Assembly: GCA_937121005.1 (NCBI GenBank)
Contig: CAKZKB010000529.1
Coordinates: 1-48,783, forward strand
DNA from: an uncultured cyanobacterium
GTDB lineage: Bacteria; Cyanobacteriota; Cyanobacteriia; Cyanobacteriales; Geitlerinemataceae
Reading direction: 5' to 3'
Length of the DNA stretch: 48,783 bases
The notes beneath the pieces are model-generated. The model was not told where the DNA came from. It worked only from the letters and a program-made list of their open reading frames with translations, and ran no database searches. Positions 10,316 through 20,143 of the stretch are shown piece after piece (the stretch's first letter is position 1; each line of letters begins with the position of its first letter). The position numbers and the translations under genes are program-made.

Positions 10316-11586
10316 TGCTCGGTTCCTCCAACTTCAAAATTGCTGCTGACGCTGATGGCTACTCGCTCTCCGGGTTCCACGGCCCAAATGGTGGGGGGGC
10401 GATCGCTTTCAATGGCGAGAGACAGCAGCCGCTCGAGTTCGCCCCCACCCATATCGATATCGAGAACTTCCTCTAAGCTGCCTCGGGCCGCGTCGCCGAG
10501 GAGGTTTCGCAAGTCGCGAGCGAGTTTGTCATTGTTGAGGCGATCGCCCTCGAGAATCTCGATGTCGCCATCGTTTTCCAATTCCCACACGGCAGTGGAT
10601 CCGGGATCCACCTCGATGCCGTTGATAGCGGCTACTTGCAATGCGGCGATGGCATCGTTGCCCCCAGAGCGCTCCAGGCGCACCTCCTCTCCAGCTAGAG
10701 CAATAGGCGTACCATCGGCAGCGATCCAGTTTTCCTCGAGTTGCGCCATGGCCGGGATCTGCGTTCCGTCTTCCGTCCACACGGCGGGGGTGGTAAGGGT
10801 GGCAGCGATGCGAGTTCCGGCCACTGCCGTTTGCGCTGTTGCCTCCTGTTTTGAGGTCGCACCGGGAACCGTTCGCTGTCCGTAATTCCCCAATGCCACC
10901 AACTGGGCCATCTGTTCGTGGGGGTCGATTTCCGGTTCCGGTTCCGGTTGGGGTGCGCCTTCCGGTAGTGCCTCCTCCGCGATCGGCTCGGGATCCGGTT
11001 CGGTTATCGGCGGCGGTTCGGGAGCCGGGTCTACCTCTACGGGTTCGGGGGGCGGTTCGTAGCGGATGGGTTCCGGTGGGGGTGGGGCTGGTGAGGGTGG
11101 CGGATCGGGAGCGGGAGAGGATGCAACGGGGGCCGGGGTAGGATCCTCCGGTATTTCTGGCGGCTCTCCCCTCACTTCGGTTTCTGGTTCCTCTTCGGCT
11201 AGGGCTCGTAGTTCCTCTTCTTGATCGGCTAGAGCCAAATCCACCGCGATTTTAGAGGTGGGATCTTCCTCGATCGTTACCTGTTCGGGTTCTTCAGTTT
11301 GTGGCGTACTGGGGGCTTCAGCCACCGGATCGGGATTGAACTCGCCCCACAGCCACATCACGGCGGCAATACCAATGCCGACAACAACGGTGACGAACCC
11401 CAGGCGCATTCCTTTCCCATCGGCAATGCTGGGCGCTTCACCCGCCAGCGCCGGATCCTCTTCGCCCTCGAATTCCAAATCCTCATCGGTTTCGAGTTCG
11501 GTTTCATCTTGGCGATCGGCATGAAAATCGAGCAGTTCTTCGGGCGATGGAGAAACTGCCACGTTACCGTTATTCGATTTCGACAT
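10312..11586 (-). CDS. VirB10/TrbI/TraB-like T4SS scaffold
   Basis: Cytoplasmic acidic N-terminus, one TM, long Pro/Glu-rich region, C-terminal beta domain. Confidence 0.75.
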   Translation of the reverse strand: MSKSNNGNVAVSPSPEELLDFHADRQDETELETDEDLEFEGEEDPALAGEAPSIADGKGMRLGFVTVVVGIGIAAVMWLWGEFNPDPVAEAPSTPQTEEPEQVTIEEDPTSKIAVDLALADQEEELRALAEEEPETEVRGEPPEIPEDPTPAPVASSPAPDPPPSPAPPPPEPIRYEPPPEPVEVDPAPEPPPITEPDPEPIAEEALPEGAPQPEPEPEIDPHEQMAQLVALGNYGQRTVPGATSKQEATAQTAVAGTRIAATLTTPAVWTEDGTQIPAMAQLEENWIAADGTPIALAGEEVRLERSGGNDAIAALQVAAINGIEVDPGSTAVWELENDGDIEILEGDRLNNDKLARDLRNLLGDAARGSLEEVLDIDMGGGELERLLSLAIESDRPPTIWAVEPGERVAISVSSNFEVGGTEQ

Positions 11587-12364
11587 TTTCTAACCCCCGT
11601 TCTAAATTGGTAATCAAGTAAATTTCCAGGCCCTTAGAGCGGGCATCGAAGGCGATGCGTTGCAGTGCCGTCGCCCCTGGTTTGGGGAGAGGCGGCGTAT
11701 CGATCGCCCGCACGTAAACCGTTTTGTTAAAAGGAATGGTTTCGCCTTTTAAATCCCCTTCAAACGTGGTAAGGTTAGCCACGACGTGCACCTTCCACTT
11801 CCCTTCTCCGGCTGTCTCGGGTGTCGAGATTTCTCTGGGTAGCAAAATCACCTGGACTTGCCCGGTACGAGAAAAGATACGCTGCGGGGTGAGTTCGGCG
11901 AGCCGCTCGAGAAACTTCTGTCGGAAACCATCGACTTCGGAGAGAGCGAAGGCGCGATGCCACGCTAGAGTGGTCACTTTTTTGCTGCGATCGACGGTAA
12001 TGCCGGGGTCGATTTCCTCGCTACCGCTTTCGGTGAGTTCGCCGGGTATTAACCCATCCCAACTAAACAGTCCGGTAAGCGTGGTTCCCACAAAGGTTTT
12101 GATGGTTTCCGGGGTACGTTCGTTGCCTTCTAGCGCCCCGACTGCAATAGTCGAGCCATCAGAAAGCTGTACCAAACTGGGGGGATCTTTAGATGCGATC
12201 GCCCCCGTATTTCTGGCTAGCCAAAGAACGCCCAATGTCGAGATTAAACTCAATCCCAACAGAGCGAACATGATCGCAGCAAAAGGCGCGGGAATCTGAC
12301 CGCCAAAGGTGAGAAAGTGACGGCGAGTGCGGATTTTCTTTTTCTTATCGGTGATGCCAACCAT
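11570..12364 (-). CDS. VirB8/TraE-like T4SS inner-membrane protein
   Basis: N-terminal TM then NERTPETIKTFVGTTLTGLFSWDG; position overlapping the VirB10-like gene. Confidence 0.6.
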   Translation of the reverse strand: MVGITDKKKKIRTRRHFLTFGGQIPAPFAAIMFALLGLSLISTLGVLWLARNTGAIASKDPPSLVQLSDGSTIAVGALEGNERTPETIKTFVGTTLTGLFSWDGLIPGELTESGSEEIDPGITVDRSKKVTTLAWHRAFALSEVDGFRQKFLERLAELTPQRIFSRTGQVQVILLPREISTPETAGEGKWKVHVVANLTTFEGDLKGETIPFNKTVYVRAIDTPPLPKPGATALQRIAFDARSKGLEIYLITNLERGLENVEIE

Positions 12365-12370
12365 TTTTTT

Positions 12371-12405
12371 GAGTTCAGAGTTCAGAGTTCAGAGTTCAGA
12401 GTTCG
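12371..12405. repeat. 7-bp tandem repeats GAGTTCA
   Basis: Five near-perfect GAGTTCA heptads. Confidence 0.9.
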
Positions 12406-12419
12406 TCTTGAGTCTTGAA

Positions 12420-12459
12420 AAGTTCAGGGGGAAGAAAATCTACACCCCCAACTTTTCGC
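12420..12459. repeat. Inverted copy of the 40-bp unit at 9593-9672
   Basis: Exact reverse complement of unit 9593-9632; flanking TTCAAGACTCAAGACGAACTC also shared. Confidence 0.9.
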
Positions 12460-12490
12460 AGAGTTCAGAGTTCGGACGATCGCCTAGAAG

Positions 12491-12709
12491 TTAGAAGAGA
12501 AAAGAAACGGCGCGATCGAGAGCGATAACGCCCAAACAAAATCCAAGAAACCCCAGTGCCAGCCAGGTTTTGGGGGTGAGTTGCCAGGGCTTCGATCGCT
12601 TCAGATGGATTCTCGCTTTGGTTTGAAAGCGATCGAGGGCGTTGGGTTCGGCAGCCTTCCCCTGACTGGCACGGAGGGCGGCAACGAGTTCGTCGCGGGT
12701 ATAGTGCAT
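12491..12709 (-). CDS. Small tail-anchored membrane protein
   Basis: MHYTRDELVAALRAS...TWLALGFLGFCLGVIALDRAVSFLF; TAATG overlap with the upstream gene and RBS GGAGGAA. Confidence 0.65.
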   Translation of the reverse strand: MHYTRDELVAALRASQGKAAEPNALDRFQTKARIHLKRSKPWQLTPKTWLALGFLGFCLGVIALDRAVSFLF

Positions 12710-13446
12710 TATTCCTCCGGTGTGGGGAGCAGCATATTGGTGGTGGTCGATTGCCACGCTTGCCCCAAGGCGCTGGAGCGCTCTAAGTTCTCTTGGCGTT
12801 CCTCACGCGCCAAGTGTTCGTTGGTTTGGGTCTGTTGGAACAACTGATGGGCCCGATCGCGCTGTTCTCGCAGTTGCCCCTGCTGCAAGTCGGCTAGTTG
12901 CTGTCCCGTGCGAGCGTTAGCGGCAACGCTGAGGCGCAATAATTGCTGCGACGACGAGGCTTCCTCCCCGGCTCGACCGATTTCTGCCATTTCCTGTACG
13001 GTGGCATCGATGGTTTCGAGCTTTTCGGCTTGGCGCTGCTGTCCCTCCTCGCCTAAAGTGGCTCCCACGCGAGCTTCAGTGGTCTCGCGCACCAGGCGTT
13101 CGCTTTCGTCGCGAGCCGAATAGGGAGTGGTTTCGTTGCCCCAGTTGTCCTCGATAATGACGCTTTCAGCCGCAGTGGGATCGAAGTCGAGAATGCCTTT
13201 TTCTTCCTCGATAATATCGTTGAGAACGCTTTCAAATTTTCCGGTGGCTCCCTCAACTTCAGAGGCAATCTCTTCCTCAATTTCTTCAACTTCAGATTCG
13301 GCATCTTCGACAACCGACTGCGCCTCTTCCCACCAACCGCGCACGGTGTTGATGGCATTGCTAATGGGAGATGCCTGTGCAGGTTTAGGGACAACTAAGA
13401 CTGCGAGAGTCAAAGTAATGGCAACGGGTAGGTTTTTGATTTTCAT
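12709..13446 (-). CDS. VirB5/TrbJ-like secreted coiled-coil protein
   Basis: Signal peptide, Q/E-rich helical sequence, located directly downstream of the VirB4-like gene. Confidence 0.6.
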   Translation of the reverse strand: MKIKNLPVAITLTLAVLVVPKPAQASPISNAINTVRGWWEEAQSVVEDAESEVEEIEEEIASEVEGATGKFESVLNDIIEEEKGILDFDPTAAESVIIEDNWGNETTPYSARDESERLVRETTEARVGATLGEEGQQRQAEKLETIDATVQEMAEIGRAGEEASSSQQLLRLSVAANARTGQQLADLQQGQLREQRDRAHQLFQQTQTNEHLAREERQENLERSSALGQAWQSTTTNMLLPTPEE

Positions 13447-13463
13447 TTGAGTTGACCTCCTAA

Positions 13464-16208
13464 CTACGATGACAAATCTCGAACGTAATCTTTAGCAAAT
13501 GCTGCGATGCCTTGTAAGGGTGACTCGTGGCGAGCCATATAGCGATCGCGCATTTTCTGTTCGTCGGGGTTATTCGCGGTGGCCGCTAGTTGCACCATGC
13601 CGGGGTAGTACCGACATCGGCTGTAGCGCCCATCTTTATCTAACAACCATTGACTGTACAATCCCTCTTTCTTAGGAAAGAAAGCCTCGGTTGCGTTGAC
13701 GCGAATAATGTCTTTGGGGTACTTAAAAATCTCGATAAACGTATCCACTGCCGCCGCTTCTAAACGACCGACAAGGCGAGTTTTCATGTTATCGAAAATC
13801 TTGTCACCCGCCGCACTGTTGTAGATGGTTTTGGGGCCTTGCGCTGAGAGAATTACCCTGATACCTGCCTTGGCACCATTGGCACACAAGCGCCCGATGA
13901 GTTGGGCGATCGCGTCGTATTCAAACAGAATGGGACTCTCATCGATAAAGAAAATTGAAGCGGGGTGAGCCAGGGCTTGGCGTAATGCCGCCGAGTACGC
14001 CACCAACGAGAGAATGGCCGCTTCGGTATCGTTGCTCAAATTACGCAGGGCGAATACCAACAGGGGATTGTCGCTGCGGAAGGTGGAGGGGCGAGAGAGG
14101 GCGCGTCCGACGCGAGAGGTCTCGAGCCAGTAGCGCAGTCGGGTGCGAATCAAATCTAAAGCATTGCGAGGGTCGGCTTCTCCACCGATGCCAATGCGAT
14201 CGAGATCTAAAAACCCCGGCTGGCAGAAGTTGAAAAAGTCCACCAGCGTGGGGGTTTGCTCCCAAGCAGATGTGCCGAAGCCCTCCGTTTTGGCCTCGTG
14301 ATAGCGGGCTCGAACGTCCGGGTCGGCGTAGAATTCGTTGAGGGCAAACCCGAGGACGTTGCGTACCGTATCCCCTTGCAAGGCTGACACCGGGGCATCG
14401 CCAACGACCATGGCGTAGAGCAAGGAAATCAGAAAGTCTTGATAGTCTTTGAACCGTTCTTGGCGAATGGCTTTGTCTTCGATGTTGTTGAGGTTGGGAA
14501 GCTCGAAAGGGTTGCTGGCGACAGCTTCGTTTCCGATATCGAAATAGGCTCCCCCGACCAGTTGGGTGTAGTCGGAGAAGGTACTAGAGCCATCGGGTTT
14601 GGGATAGTCCAACGCCACTACGGGGAGCGATCGCGCTAGGGCTTGGGTGAGAATGCCACCAGCGAGAACGGATTTACCGCTACGAGTCGTCCCGAACACC
14701 ATCAAGTTCTCGTGTTTGGAGAACAAGTCTAAAAATACCGGGGAAGCGCCCTCGTCGGCAATGAGTTCTAAGCCATCGCTATCTTTAGAAACGATGGTAG
14801 AAAAGGGTGCTAAACCGGGGGCTTCATCGGTAAAGAAAGCAAGGCGGCGATCGAAGGGTTTAGCCAGTAGGTTAGAAAACACTAACGGCGAGCATTGCAT
14901 CCAAATCTTCCAAGCGTATTCGCGCTCTCGCAGTACCTCAGCCGGACGGCGAAACAGACCGCAGAAATAGCGGCTATCTCGCACCATTTCATCGTAGCGA
15001 TCGCGATGGATTAAAAACACGAGAGCGGTGCGAATGGGAATGGCTCCTTTAATCATTTTTGCCTGCCCTTCGGCACTTTCTTGTGCCTTAATCTGGCTGC
15101 CCACGTCAATATTGGACTTTCTGGCTGCTAAATCGGTATTAGTCACCGATTGTTTGGTCAGCCGTTGCAGCGCGGTTTTCGCCAACGCTTCGTTAGCGCG
15201 GCTGAACTGGGCGATAACTTCCGTATCTCGGACGCGAGCGTGAGACAACACCTCCCATAAATAGCGCAACTGATCGCCAGCCGAGTTCCATCCCCCCGGT
15301 TTTTCTGAGAGGGTCATTACGCTGACGTACTTGTGTTTGTGATGCACCCATCCGCGCTCTACAAACGGCACGGAGCCGTCGTCGCGCATCAGCTTAGTGG
15401 TAATGTGAAAGTCATCGCTGCTGTCTTCAGAGATGTCGGTATCGTTAATTGTTAAGAGATGGGGAATGGGAATGGGTTCGCTGTGGTTGAAATCGTCCCA
15501 CGCCGTTGCCCACAACTGAGAAGCATTCATGGGAGAAATGGGCAGTCCCATCTTCCCCGACAGCAGTTGCTCCCAATTGAGAAAGCCATCGGAAAAGGCA
15601 CGGCGCAGCAAGGCTTCCAAGCGAATGCGACGGGACTGATGCTGTTTCCCAGTAATCCACTCCCAAGACCGTTTGGTCTTGAGAATTGCTTTACCGAGAG
15701 CGTCTTGTTGCTTGGATTCGATGTCGATGGGAACGGTGTAGGTGGCGAAGATTTGCAAGGTTTTGGGATTGTATTTCCCGTCCTCTTTGAGTTCCCAAAC
15801 GCGCTTGCGCTCTCCGACTAATATTAGCTGCAAGATAGGGTTGTCTTCGCAGTTTTCTTGCAACGCTCTCAACTGTTCTTGGCGCAGGGCATCGTCGGCA
15901 AACGTGCGAGCGCGGAAGGTCAGCGTCTCGCCTTCAGGCAAGTCTTTCAAACCATCCTCGATGGCTTTGAGCGTGGGCTGAGTTTGAGACTCTGGGAGCG
16001 TTGCGTGTACGCCGCGACACTCGAAGCCAAACGTGACGCGCAAGCTGCCATTTTTCTCTAGCAGAAACGCCCCGATATCTCGCCCGCGAATTTGATAGCG
16101 AGCCATAGCTTCGAGATGTAAATAGTTCTCGAAGGCACTAATCCGTTTGGCTCCGGTATCCGGGACAATTTCTAAGGTTTGTGGTTTGAGTTTAGTTAGT
16201 GCGCTCAC
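13464..16208 (-). CDS. VirB4/TraC-like T4SS ATPase
   Basis: Walker A MVFGTTRSGKSVLAGG, Walker B SIFFIDESPILFEY, RVILSAQGPKTI; 914 aa. Confidence 0.9.
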   Translation of the reverse strand: MSALTKLKPQTLEIVPDTGAKRISAFENYLHLEAMARYQIRGRDIGAFLLEKNGSLRVTFGFECRGVHATLPESQTQPTLKAIEDGLKDLPEGETLTFRARTFADDALRQEQLRALQENCEDNPILQLILVGERKRVWELKEDGKYNPKTLQIFATYTVPIDIESKQQDALGKAILKTKRSWEWITGKQHQSRRIRLEALLRRAFSDGFLNWEQLLSGKMGLPISPMNASQLWATAWDDFNHSEPIPIPHLLTINDTDISEDSSDDFHITTKLMRDDGSVPFVERGWVHHKHKYVSVMTLSEKPGGWNSAGDQLRYLWEVLSHARVRDTEVIAQFSRANEALAKTALQRLTKQSVTNTDLAARKSNIDVGSQIKAQESAEGQAKMIKGAIPIRTALVFLIHRDRYDEMVRDSRYFCGLFRRPAEVLREREYAWKIWMQCSPLVFSNLLAKPFDRRLAFFTDEAPGLAPFSTIVSKDSDGLELIADEGASPVFLDLFSKHENLMVFGTTRSGKSVLAGGILTQALARSLPVVALDYPKPDGSSTFSDYTQLVGGAYFDIGNEAVASNPFELPNLNNIEDKAIRQERFKDYQDFLISLLYAMVVGDAPVSALQGDTVRNVLGFALNEFYADPDVRARYHEAKTEGFGTSAWEQTPTLVDFFNFCQPGFLDLDRIGIGGEADPRNALDLIRTRLRYWLETSRVGRALSRPSTFRSDNPLLVFALRNLSNDTEAAILSLVAYSAALRQALAHPASIFFIDESPILFEYDAIAQLIGRLCANGAKAGIRVILSAQGPKTIYNSAAGDKIFDNMKTRLVGRLEAAAVDTFIEIFKYPKDIIRVNATEAFFPKKEGLYSQWLLDKDGRYSRCRYYPGMVQLAATANNPDEQKMRDRYMARHESPLQGIAAFAKDYVRDLSS

Positions 16209-16501
16209 TGTCTTTCACCTTTAAGGAGTTTCTGAGGCTGTTTATAGCCGCGTACCAGGCGCGGTGTAGCGATGAATTTTCCCAGGAACAGCCATTCTTT
16301 GTCCCCCGTTAGCATCCAATAGCCCAGGCACAAACCGAAGACAATGCTGGCAGTAACGATATTGGATAGGGCGAAGATTTCGGCTAACGTGAAACTGAAT
16401 CCGACAAACCCCATCCAGGGAACGAATTGCTTGGCGGGAATGACGCTGGCAATGGCAGGCTTCTTTCCTAGAGTTGGATTTACAGTTTTAAATTGACTCA
16501 T
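16205..16501 (-). CDS. VirB3/TraL-like membrane protein
   Basis: 98 aa with two TM helices, ATGA-type overlap with the downstream VirB4-like gene. Confidence 0.65.
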   Translation of the reverse strand: MSQFKTVNPTLGKKPAIASVIPAKQFVPWMGFVGFSFTLAEIFALSNIVTASIVFGLCLGYWMLTGDKEWLFLGKFIATPRLVRGYKQPQKLLKGERQ

Positions 16502-16593
16502 TTAATTCATCAGTTGTGAGGTGCGTCAGTTCGGAGTTAGGGTGAATCCGGTTTCAGTGTCACTTGAGGACGAAACGGGATGTACCGCTAATT

Positions 16594-16653
16594 CCGAACT
16601 CTGAACTCTGAATTCTGAATTCTGAACTCTGAACTCTGAACTCTGAACTCGAA
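16594..16653. repeat. 7-bp tandem repeats TGAACTC/TGAATTC
   Basis: About eight heptads between the virB3-like gene and the operon-leading gene. Confidence 0.9.
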
Positions 16654-16658
16654 AGAAC

Positions 16659-17255
16659 TCAGGCCACGATCATTTCTGCTAAGCGATCGCCAAAGACTAC
16701 GACCAGAAGCACGATTAAAGGCGTGCGGGCGATGGTTTGCCAGTCCTCGTCTTGGCGCATGGCGTTCACCGTTTGGATCAGTTTCACGCCGAGGTAAAGC
16801 AAGAGGAAGGCTCGCAGGGCTCCAAATACCAGCCCAATCATGTCGCTTCCGTCGCTAAACAACCCGGCGACGTAATCTTCAGCCGCTTGGAAAAATAGAG
16901 CGTTGGCGGCGGTGGCGGTGGCATCCCAGATATAGAAAACGGAAAGTGCCGAGAGTGCGAACTGCACCCAGGGGAAGTATTTCGACTTGCCGATGCTGCC
17001 AAACGTTTCTGGGAACTTGGCCATCAGACCGATAAAGTAACTGGTGGCGGCAATGGCAACGGTATAGAAGGCCGGGGTGGTAAAGGCGAAGATGGTACTC
17101 GTAATTATTAGCCCCGGCAGATTCAGCTTTTTGCTGAAGGCTTTGAAGCGCTGCCACCAATGGGGGCGATCGCTGCGATCGACAACAATGGGGGCTTCGA
17201 CGGCCAGGGGAATCGCTTCAATGGCGATGGTTGGGGTTCGTTCTTCTAAAAACAT
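16659..17255 (-). CDS. Multi-TM membrane protein heading the T4SS operon
   Basis: ATG at 17255 (MFLEERTPTIAIEAIPLAV); several TM segments; first gene of the minus operon. Confidence 0.65.
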   Translation of the reverse strand: MFLEERTPTIAIEAIPLAVEAPIVVDRSDRPHWWQRFKAFSKKLNLPGLIITSTIFAFTTPAFYTVAIAATSYFIGLMAKFPETFGSIGKSKYFPWVQFALSALSVFYIWDATATAANALFFQAAEDYVAGLFSDGSDMIGLVFGALRAFLLLYLGVKLIQTVNAMRQDEDWQTIARTPLIVLLVVVFGDRLAEMIVA

Positions 17256-17308
17256 AGCGAGAATGCGGAGACCTACACTTTCAACGCTACGGACTTTTTT
17301 TCGATCGC

Positions 17309-17347
17309 GGTGTCCTCCGATCGGCCACAATTTCTGGCCGATCGGCC
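17309..17347 (-). promoter_or_regulatory. 39-bp regulatory element upstream of the minus-strand T4SS operon
   Basis: Reverse strand GGCCGATCGGCCAGAAATTGTGGCCGATCGGAGGACACC; 37/39 match to 20992-21030; ~53 bp upstream of the ATG at 17255. Confidence 0.8.
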
Positions 17348-17402
17348 CGTTCCGTTTTCACTGAGAAGTCGATACCATCGAGGTGGAGAATTAATATTGG
17401 AT

Positions 17403-18041
17403 ATGGACTCATCCCAACGACTGCTCGATCTCGCTCTTAAGGGGGTTGACGAGGAAACGCGAGCCGATTTATTACAATTGGCACAGGAATACGGCATCGA
17501 GAGCGACGATCCGATGTTTGTTCTATTTGCTATCACCGGGAAGTTTCATTCCCTCGCACGGGAATTTCCCGAGCGCGTAGAAGCAGCGATCGCTCAACTC
17601 AACGAGGGATTGGAAGCTCGCACGGGGACGATCGATGCCTATGGAAATGCCCTCGAACAGAAATATAAAGCCGTGTTTATCGATGCGGTACAAGTGGCCG
17701 TTAAAAAGCTCGATGGCGGCGGTTCTGCTCCCCCCTGGAAGAGTTGGGTTGCCGGGGCAATGTTGCTGCTGTTGGGTGCGGGTGTGGGGGCGGCTACGGC
17801 TTGGAAGTTTGCCGAACCCGTGACCGCCAGAGAGTTGGTGGCGCAGTTGGATCCGTCCGGGCCCCGACAACTCACCCTAGAGGAAGCCGAAGCCCTTGAA
17901 TGGGTGCGATCCCCTCAAGGACGGCGAGCTCGAGAACTGTGGGAGTTGAATAAAGGCAATATCGAGGTGTGCGAAAATAATAAGAAGAAGTTAGAAGGAA
18001 AATGTGCCATCGTCGTGGATCCAGACTTCGTAGAACGTTAG
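17403..18041 (+). CDS. Conserved hypothetical protein with one TM
   Basis: MDSSQRLLDLALKGVDEETRADLLQLAQEYGIESDDPMFVLFAITGKF...; TM AGAMLLLLGAGVGAATAW; divergent from the T4SS operon. Confidence 0.65.
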   Translation: MDSSQRLLDLALKGVDEETRADLLQLAQEYGIESDDPMFVLFAITGKFHSLAREFPERVEAAIAQLNEGLEARTGTIDAYGNALEQKYKAVFIDAVQVAVKKLDGGGSAPPWKSWVAGAMLLLLGAGVGAATAWKFAEPVTARELVAQLDPSGPRQLTLEEAEALEWVRSPQGRRARELWELNKGNIEVCENNKKKLEGKCAIVVDPDFVER

Positions 18042-18514
18042 TTTTCGGGATCGGAGTCAAGAAACTGTGGTTGTTCGTAAGGTTGTCCGCAGTGAGGGCA
18101 GTCATACATTAACGCTACTTTTTTAGCCTCACAATACAAGCATAAACCGTGTTTGTGGCAGTATTCTTGTCGGCGTTTTGTTCAGTCTTGCCGGAAGTTT
18201 TGTTTGACAATCCACGTCAATTCAGCAATCAGATAGGTGGTAAACTCTGCGGCAAATACTCCTGTTTGCACGAGAGATACGAAGATGAGTGCGTTAAATG
18301 GAAATGGAAAAGCAAATGAAATATCGCTTATCGATAGGGGTTCGATGCGATTGATAAGTGCGGTGAAAGCAAGGGCAACTGTAGTAGTATGGGCGAATAG
18401 AAGGATTCCCACAACGACTTTGGAATCTAGCAAAAGCTCTTTTCCCTTTATTCTGTAATGGAGATAAATGAAGCTGGCTGTATTGATGATTGCTATGTGA
18501 GTGAGTAAAGTCAT
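18038..18514 (-). pseudogene. Membrane protein with C-terminal zinc ribbon, interrupted by in-frame TGA at 18182-18184
   Basis: Open frame 18182-18514 (110 aa) continues after TGA as TKRRQEYCHKHGLCLYCEAKKVALMYDCPHCGQPYEQPQFLDSDPEN*. Confidence 0.6.
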
Positions 18515-18558
18515 GGTTAAAGTTTGGGTTAGAGTTGAGAACGATTGTTAGTGCTGCC

Positions 18559-19707
18559 TTACCACTTATCTCGCACAAAAGCGTATAAATTTACCAAGAA
18601 AATTATCACAAATAACGTTCTTAGTGCATCTAAACTAACCTCGATCGCTCTAGGTATATCAGTTGTCTCAAAATACTCTTTGCTAGTTAAAACGATTGCC
18701 TGGAGGTCGGTAGCGATCTCCGATAGTGCGCTTGGCGAACTCGCGAAGGCATAATGAAATATAAGGATAGGGATTATAGAACCACAAACTATGATTCCAG
18801 CTAAAGCGATCCGTTCGAGAACTTTGAGGGGCTTTTCCGCGCCAGGGGAAAGGAGGGAGCGATTCATTTTTGCAAGAGCCAAAGTATCTTCGCTCGGCCC
18901 TTTCACTAAAAGTCTCAATCCCGCCGGAACGCCGTCTTCAGGTAAAACAACACCATCGAGTTCTGCCAACACTTCAGAAGCACTCGGACGATCGCGCACG
19001 TCCCACGCTGTCATTTTCCCAATGATGGCTTTAAGGCGCTGAGAAATATTGGCTCGCCATTTTACCTCGTCGCGATCGCGCGGCAGTTCGTCGGGGCGAA
19101 CGCCTGTTAAGAGAGCAATCAGCGTCATTCCCAGGCTGTAGATATCGCTCCTAGCCTCAGCACACCCCCAAAACTGTTCCATAGGGGTATAACCGGAACT
19201 GCCAACGACAGTAAAGCTGGCTCCTTCAATAGGGGGCGACACGCGCACCGCGCCGAAATCAATGAGATGCAGTTTCCCCTCGCGTTCGCGTAGCGTCCCC
19301 GCAGGGAAATCGCGGACGATGTTAGAAGGCTTAATATCCCGGTGAACGACCGGGGGATTTTGGGAATGAAGGTAGACGATCGCCTCTAAAATTTGGCAAG
19401 CGATATTTACAATCTCAGTCTCGTTATAGAGGCGTTCGCCCACCGAGAGCGGTTTGCCTTCAACCCATTCGCGTACCAACACCACGCGATCGCCATTTTC
19501 AAAATAATCAATATATTTAGGAATGCCGGGATGGGAAAGCTGTTGCAAAACTTCTGCCTCTCGTTGTAGGAGTTCGGCATCCTTCCAAGACAAAACCGGA
19601 ACAAATTTGAGGGCAACGATGCGTCCGGTTTGGCGATCGGCGGCTTTCCAGGTTTCTCTTCCGGCGCGATCGGCAACTTTCTCGATGAGTTTGTATTTTT
19701 TAAGCAC
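18559..19707 (-). CDS. Serine/threonine protein kinase with C-terminal TM segments
   Basis: VALKFV lysine, VHRDIKPSNIV catalytic loop, LIDFGAV, GYTPMEQFWG, SDIYSLGMTLIALLTG. Confidence 0.9.
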   Translation of the reverse strand: MLKKYKLIEKVADRAGRETWKAADRQTGRIVALKFVPVLSWKDAELLQREAEVLQQLSHPGIPKYIDYFENGDRVVLVREWVEGKPLSVGERLYNETEIVNIACQILEAIVYLHSQNPPVVHRDIKPSNIVRDFPAGTLREREGKLHLIDFGAVRVSPPIEGASFTVVGSSGYTPMEQFWGCAEARSDIYSLGMTLIALLTGVRPDELPRDRDEVKWRANISQRLKAIIGKMTAWDVRDRPSASEVLAELDGVVLPEDGVPAGLRLLVKGPSEDTLALAKMNRSLLSPGAEKPLKVLERIALAGIIVCGSIIPILIFHYAFASSPSALSEIATDLQAIVLTSKEYFETTDIPRAIEVSLDALRTLFVIIFLVNLYAFVRDKW

Positions 19708-19723
19708 GGGTTACTTTCCTCAT

Positions 19724-20143
19724 TCAAACTGACATAAAAAATATAGCAATCGTTGCCCAGATTGCTAGTGGAACAAACAAGGAATCTTTCCATTTAAGCG
19801 AAGCCACTCCAAAACAAAGCACCATGGCGATTGTCTGCAAACTCCGCTCGTACAATTCGATTGCACCCAAATAATAAGCACTGATGGCAAACCCTGCTAG
19901 TACAGAAGCGTTTACCCTTAGTAACATTGAGTTGCGATGGACGTACCAATTCCACTCTTGACAGACAAGGAAAGATGCAACGGCACTGCTATAGACGATC
20001 GCAAACTTGATATATTCGCTGGCATCGGGAGACGAGCGCAACCAAGCTACGAATGCCACTGCAAAAGGCAAGAAGAACGGATGATACCACTCGCCCTTGC
20101 GAGGTCGGCGTAATAGAAAACACAAGGCTTTTTCGATATTCAT
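19724..20143 (-). CDS. Multi-TM membrane protein
   Basis: 139 aa hydrophobic ORF overlapping the response regulator stop (ATGA-type). Confidence 0.55.
   Translation of the reverse strand: MNIEKALCFLLRRPRKGEWYHPFFLPFAVAFVAWLRSSPDASEYIKFAIVYSSAVASFLVCQEWNWYVHRNSMLLRVNASVLAGFAISAYYLGAIELYERSLQTIAMVLCFGVASLKWKDSLFVPLAIWATIAIFFMSV

Noticed and set aside
9842-11141. Long ORFs opposite to the VirB9/VirB10 genes
   Set aside because: Antisense artefacts of GC-rich, Pro/Glu-rich coding sequence; no family-like motifs or RBS.
16594-16653. Heptad arrays as a CRISPR array
   Set aside because: Unit is 7 bp with no spacers; matches known cyanobacterial short tandem repeats.
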